In this document: in pieces, positions 12,636 to 15,018 of the stretch | Position numbering within the stretch: position 1 is the stretch's first letter | How the letters are laid out: every line of letters starts with the position of its first letter | NCBI RefSeq assembly: GCF_016785185.1 | Contig: NZ_JAEKDY010000088.1 | DNA length: 15,018 nucleotides | Strand: one strand, 5' to 3' | DNA from: Heyndrickxia sporothermodurans | GTDB taxonomy: Bacteria > Bacillota > Bacilli > Bacillales > Bacillaceae_C | Position numbers and translations under genes: made by a program | Notes under the pieces: model-generated | Told to the model about the DNA's origin: nothing | What the model saw: the letters and a program-made list of their open reading frames with translations, nothing else | The model's database searches: none

Positions 12636-13084
12636 ATTATTATATGAGGGTACTCATCACGGTTATTTTGGTATTGGCAATTATAGGGATTGCATTTCTG
12701 TGGGGATTTATCGCTAAGAAATTTGAGAAAAGGTATGTTACACTTATTCAATCGAAAAAAGGGAAAGCACTGATCATTTCAGGAGCATATCTGATTTAAT
12801 TGTCACTGGTGGTCATAATTTCTTTTCAATTTAGGACCTTTATTATAGATACGTTATTTGTATTTAGTTTCATTATTTCCGGAATAGCTTGGCTATACTC
12901 TTATTTTCGAACCTATTCAGTGAATCAGCAAAAGGTCATTAATAAGCAATACGGCGGCGACTATAGTGTGAGTGAAATAAAAGTATTTAAGTTGGCATTA
13001 AATCCTTTTTTGATAGGAATCTATTCTTTTTCTATTATCGGCATCGTTGTAAGTTTTTTATATTATCTACCTTACTTTTTTTAG
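12632..13084 (+). pseudogene. Multi-helix membrane protein interrupted by an in-frame stop
   Basis: Starting at TTG 12632 (GAGGTG five bases upstream), one frame runs for 151 codons to 13084, broken by TAA at 12797-12799. The stop falls inside what would be a continuous membrane segment, ALIISGAYLI before it and LSLVVIISFQF after it. Predicted segments are residues 5-28, about 46-65 (broken), 72-92 and 128-150, with a soluble loop (NQQKVINKQYGGDYSVSE) between the last two. Read-through would restore a four-segment protein. The second part could start at TTG 12800 but has no ribosome binding site. This is most simply a nonsense-mutated gene. No family recognised. Confidence 0.6.
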
Positions 13085-13114
13085 TCTTGAGTTTTCTACA
13101 TAATAATATCATAA

Positions 13115-13142
13115 AGAAGGACCCCGTTTAGGAGTCCTCTTA
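13115..13142. terminator. Convergent terminator hairpin
   Basis: AGGACCCC (13118-13125) and GGAGTCCT (13131-13138) pair with one mismatch around a short loop. The flanks give TTCTTTAT on the minus strand and CTTATC on the plus strand. It lies between the membrane protein gene (plus) and the FbpB-like gene (minus), so it may serve both. Confidence 0.45.
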
Positions 13143-13145
13143 TCA

Positions 13146-13274
13146 CTACATTTGTTTTTGGATACTGTATTTTTTATCAATTTTTATTTCTATTTTTTCT
13201 AATGCCTTCTGATCTTTAATAATGTCTAATCTATTTTTATTTACAAGTTCTTTTAATGTAATATTTTTTCTCAT
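13146..13274 (-). CDS. FbpB-family small basic protein
   Basis: The 42-codon product starts MRKNITLKELVNKNRLDIIK, and continues with DQKALEKIEIKID and KKYSIQKQM. It matches the pattern of FbpB, the small basic protein of the Bacillus iron-sparing response: a basic N-terminus, a Leu-Val-x-x-N-(K/R) core, then an acidic-basic helix with LEKIE. In B. subtilis FbpB is Fur-controlled and works with the small RNA FsrA. Here the start has an ideal AAAGGAG site, seven bases from the ATG, and a perfect TATAAT at 13303..13298. That box runs into ATAATGATATATGA, which only partly resembles a Fur site. Length is typical for the family (about 40-50 residues). Confidence 0.7.
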   Translation of the reverse strand: MRKNITLKELVNKNRLDIIKDQKALEKIEIKIDKKYSIQKQM

Positions 13275-13297
13275 AACTTACACTCCTTTCATATATC

Positions 13298-13303
13298 ATT
13301 ATA
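13298..13303 (-). promoter_or_regulatory. -10 box of the FbpB-like gene
   Basis: TATAAT on the minus strand lies 23 bases upstream of the ATG at 13274. No good -35 is seen at 16-18 bases, so an activator or weak expression is possible. Confidence 0.4.
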
Positions 13304-13335
13304 CCCTAAAATGGCCTAGGTAAAATTAAAATAGT

Positions 13336-13359
13336 ATGAATATTTAGTGAAATATTCAT
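13336..13359. promoter_or_regulatory. Perfect 10-bp inverted repeat upstream of the FbpB-like gene
   Basis: ATGAATATTT (13336-13345) and AAATATTCAT (13350-13359) are perfect inverted copies separated by AGTG. The element lies about 33 bases upstream of the -10 box, downstream of the DUF3231 gene. No T-run follows on the minus strand, so an operator or activator site is more likely than a terminator. It does not match the Fur consensus. Confidence 0.4.
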
Positions 13360-13374
13360 TAAATTGGATTATTT

Positions 13375-14393
13375 TTATAAAAATTTCTCTGAAGCTAAAT
13401 AGTCCCTGTCGACCGCTTCGGGTGGACGTTCCATCCAATCATTTTCTATCATGATATTCATACCGTCCTCCACAAAAAGACCGATTTCAATTAAAAACGA
13501 GAATACATCGTTGCCAAATCCTTCCTTCCGTTTACGGATAATGAATTCGCATAAGATCGCACCTTCATAGAAAACATGTCTATCTTATGGAATACCATCA
13601 ATTTATCTGAAAATGGTGAATCGGTGGATGTACTTACTAGATGGTCCAAAAAAGATGGGGAAGGTAAATGATCTTTATGTAATTTTTTTGAACAATTTTC
13701 TATATGTTTATTGGTTATGTTCCTTCCTTTAATAAAAAAATCTTTTACTTTCTCATTTTTAGCTACTTGGCTAAATCCAATAAGAAGCGCTTTACTCGTA
13801 ATATCATTTTCAATATTATCAAACAAATGCGCGATCTCTAAGCTATGAAGATTTCTTACATCACCAAAGAATCCATTTAAATAATTATTCTCTTTTATAA
13901 ATTTAACTTTTTCAGGTGTAGGAATAGTTGTAGTCTTTATTAATAAACCTTTCATATTAAGTACATTATTTACTTCAAATAAAAGCTTTTTCGTAGAGTT
14001 AAGACAATAAGAAAAAAATTCTTTAACATCCTCTCTAATTACGATTGGAATGGCAATAGAATAAAGACTGAGTCCTGCTTTTCCTGCATATTTCAAATAA
14101 TAAAGATAAAATTCATCTGCAAATAGTCGTGGAGCGCTTAGATTCACATCCTGTTCACCAAACCCCAAAGGTATTGGAAAGTCTTCTTGAATAAATATTT
14201 TTTCAATTTCTTTAACCATTGACTCACTTAGATGTAATGCATCATTTAAAACCTTTTTGATATCTTTATCTTCCGTATGCAGAAGGTAGTATGTTAGGAC
14301 CCGAATAGACATGGAATTACCCATATATGTAGCCCATAATTTTCCCATTTCAGTTGCAGTTAATTTTTCATTTAAAGAATTACTCTTTACCAT
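13375..14393 (-). pseudogene. DUF3231-family protein with a C-terminal frameshift
   Basis: From ATG 14393 (AGGAG ten bases upstream) 300 codons read in frame to a stop at 13491. The protein resembles DUF3231, a Bacillaceae family of two similar helical halves: TEMGKLWATYMGNSMSIRVL and IEKIFIQEDFPIPLGF in the first, LFDNIENDITSKALLIGFSQ and LHKDHLPSPSFLDHLVS in the second, ending with NGRKDLATMYSRF. The family's usual ending follows in another frame without a gap: LIEIGLFVEDGMNIMIENDW, MERPPEAVDRDYLASEKFL, stop at 13375. One more base in the five-A run at 13493-13497 would restore a 339-residue protein of normal length. Function is unknown; related genes are often sporulation-linked. Confidence 0.7.
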
Positions 14394-14414
14394 TTATATA
14401 CAACTCCTGCTATA

Positions 14415-14534
14415 TTATTTTCCTTTGAAAACATAATGTACAAAATCGTTAGGATTCTTATTTTTTCCAATCAGTGGTGATACATACGGTTTTTGTGGAA
14501 AAAATTCGATAAATTCCTTCAGATGTCTATTTCC
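14415..14534 (-). pseudogene. 3' remnant of an unrecognised gene
   Basis: A 39-codon minus-strand frame ends 21 bases before the DUF3231 start. It reads like the tail of a protein, with HLKEFIEFFPQKPYVSPLIG, then KNKNPNDFVHYVFKGK and a stop. It is bounded upstream by a stop (14537..14535) and has no start codon. Its spacing from the DUF3231 gene fits a former operon whose 5' part was replaced by the methyltransferase region. Confidence 0.35.
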
Positions 14535-14543
14535 TCATTCATG

Positions 14544-14549
14544 TATAAT
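14544..14549 (+). promoter_or_regulatory. -10 box of the methyltransferase gene
   Basis: A perfect TATAAT lies 52 bases upstream of ATG 14602. No convincing -35 was seen at 16-18 bases, so support is limited. Confidence 0.35.
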
Positions 14550-14601
14550 AAAATGAAAAAGAAAAGGATGACTTATTTCTACATTAAAGGAGCTGATATT
14601 T

Positions 14602-14891
14602 ATGGAAAACTTCGAAGAGTACGATGACCCAATTTTATACGATAAAGAAAATGACCCATACACGGCAGACATTCCATTTCTATTAAAATGGGCGGCAAAA
14701 ACGGAAGGAACGATTATCGATGTTGCCTGTGGTACGGGAAGGGCGACGATTCCGTTAGCAAAGAACGGGCACAAACTCATCGGTGTGGATGTACATAACG
14801 GAATGCTAGCAGAAGCGAAAAGGAAAACGGACAAGCTTAATTTACCAATTGAGTGGATCGAACAAGATTGCGCGGAGCTTAACTTAAATGT
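14602..14891 (+). pseudogene. Class I SAM-dependent methyltransferase truncated by an IS21-family insertion
   Basis: The first 97 residues are the start of a class I methyltransferase: a family-typical lead-in (YDDPILYDKENDPYTADIPF), motif I IIDVACGTGRATIPLA (38-53) that binds S-adenosylmethionine, the acidic strand end GVDVHNGMLAEAK (61-73), and IEWIEQDCAELN with Asp89 at the adenine pocket. After about residue 97 the reading frame runs into the end of an insertion sequence and adds KVDHVAHVKVDH, simply the translated transposase-binding repeats, before a stop at 14973. The substrate-binding half (about 150 residues) is displaced beyond the window. ATG 14602 follows AAAGGAG by nine bases. 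Substrate unknown; inactive as it stands. Confidence 0.85.
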
Positions 14892-15018
14892 TGTAAATGT
14901 CAACCCAAAAGTTGACCATGTCGCTCATGTAAAAGTTGACCACCCTTTTGTTACTTCGAATATGTTTCTTTGAGACGATAACTCTCTCCGTTCATTGGGA
15001 TAATGTGGGCCTTGTGAG
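14892..15018 (-). mobile_element. IS21-family insertion sequence, right-hand end (partial)
   Basis: The boundary is placed where methyltransferase homology ends, at a TG dinucleotide (14892-14893), as expected for IS21 ends. Just inside are two direct copies of AAAAGTTGACCA (14907-14918 and 14931-14942), 24 bases apart, plus GTCAAC (14899-14904) inverted to GTTGAC (14911-14916). Such repeated end motifs are transposase binding sites in this family. The istB C-terminus lies next, on the minus strand. The exact end may differ by a few bases because the other end and target duplication are outside the window. Confidence 0.8.
14951..15018 (-). CDS. istB: IstB-like ATP-binding transposition helper, C-terminal fragment
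   Basis: The last 21 codons before a stop at 14951 read HKAHIIPMNGESYRLKETYS and Lys. The motif H-I-I-x-M-N-G-E-S-Y-R-L-K is the hallmark C-terminus of IstB, the AAA+ ATPase that helps the IS21 transposase IstA choose target DNA. The rest of istB, with its Walker motifs, lies to the right of the window. Whether the element is intact cannot be seen. Confidence 0.85.
   Translation of the reverse strand, partial: HKAHIIPMNGESYRLKETYSK

Noticed and set aside
14535..14903. 122-codon minus-strand frame
   Set aside because: It is antisense to the methyltransferase gene, whose motif I is unmistakable.

Overview
The window looks like chromosomal DNA from a spore-forming member of the Bacillaceae. 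The DNA is AT-rich, the ribosome binding sites are strong (AGGAGG/GGGG types), and TTG and GTG starts occur. Several proteins belong to Bacillus-type families: a YfmJ orthologue, the bacillithiol transferase FosB, an FbpB-type small basic protein, DUF3231 and DUF2383. No RNA genes or CRISPR arrays were seen.

Layout. Positions 1-100 are the promoter and leader of a minus-strand gene that leaves the left edge. Positions 121-1619 hold small membrane and lipoprotein genes, a 52-bp tandem repeat array and a broken acetyltransferase. Positions 1710-2976 are a two-gene unit (short-chain dehydrogenase plus GyrI-like effector-binding protein) closed by a strong terminator. Positions 3258-5927 hold a YfmJ-type oxidoreductase with a near-consensus promoter and a 16-bp palindromic operator, then a TetR-family regulator without a normal start codon, then a truncated butanediol-dehydrogenase-like gene. 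Positions 5972-8358 hold an amidase-domain protein, an anchored protein with an ATA start, a permease remnant, an SRPBCC protein and a DinB protein. Positions 8441-11191 form the best-preserved operon: P-loop kinase-like protein, a second sliding-clamp (DnaN) homologue, a RimJ/RimL-type acetyltransferase and FosB, ended by a 12-bp-stem terminator. Positions 11201-13084 hold a second 52-bp repeat array, coding remnants, a small hydrophilic protein, a DUF2383 ferritin-like protein and a chain of overlapping short reading frames. Positions 13146-14534, on the minus strand, hold an FbpB-like mini-gene, a frameshifted DUF3231 gene and the tail of another gene. The right end is a methyltransferase gene cut by an IS21-family element, whose IstB C-terminus is visible.

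Two themes stand out. First, about ten loci are damaged by different routes: internal deletion, truncation, nonsense codon, homopolymer frameshift, lost start codon, repeat invasion and IS insertion. This suggests an accessory region under weak selection, although single-base events need checking against read errors. Second, the intact parts are compact units with readable control signals. These are the yfmJ/TetR module with its operator and the kinase-clamp-acetyltransferase-FosB operon, which places a replication-clamp paralogue beside an antibiotic-resistance enzyme.
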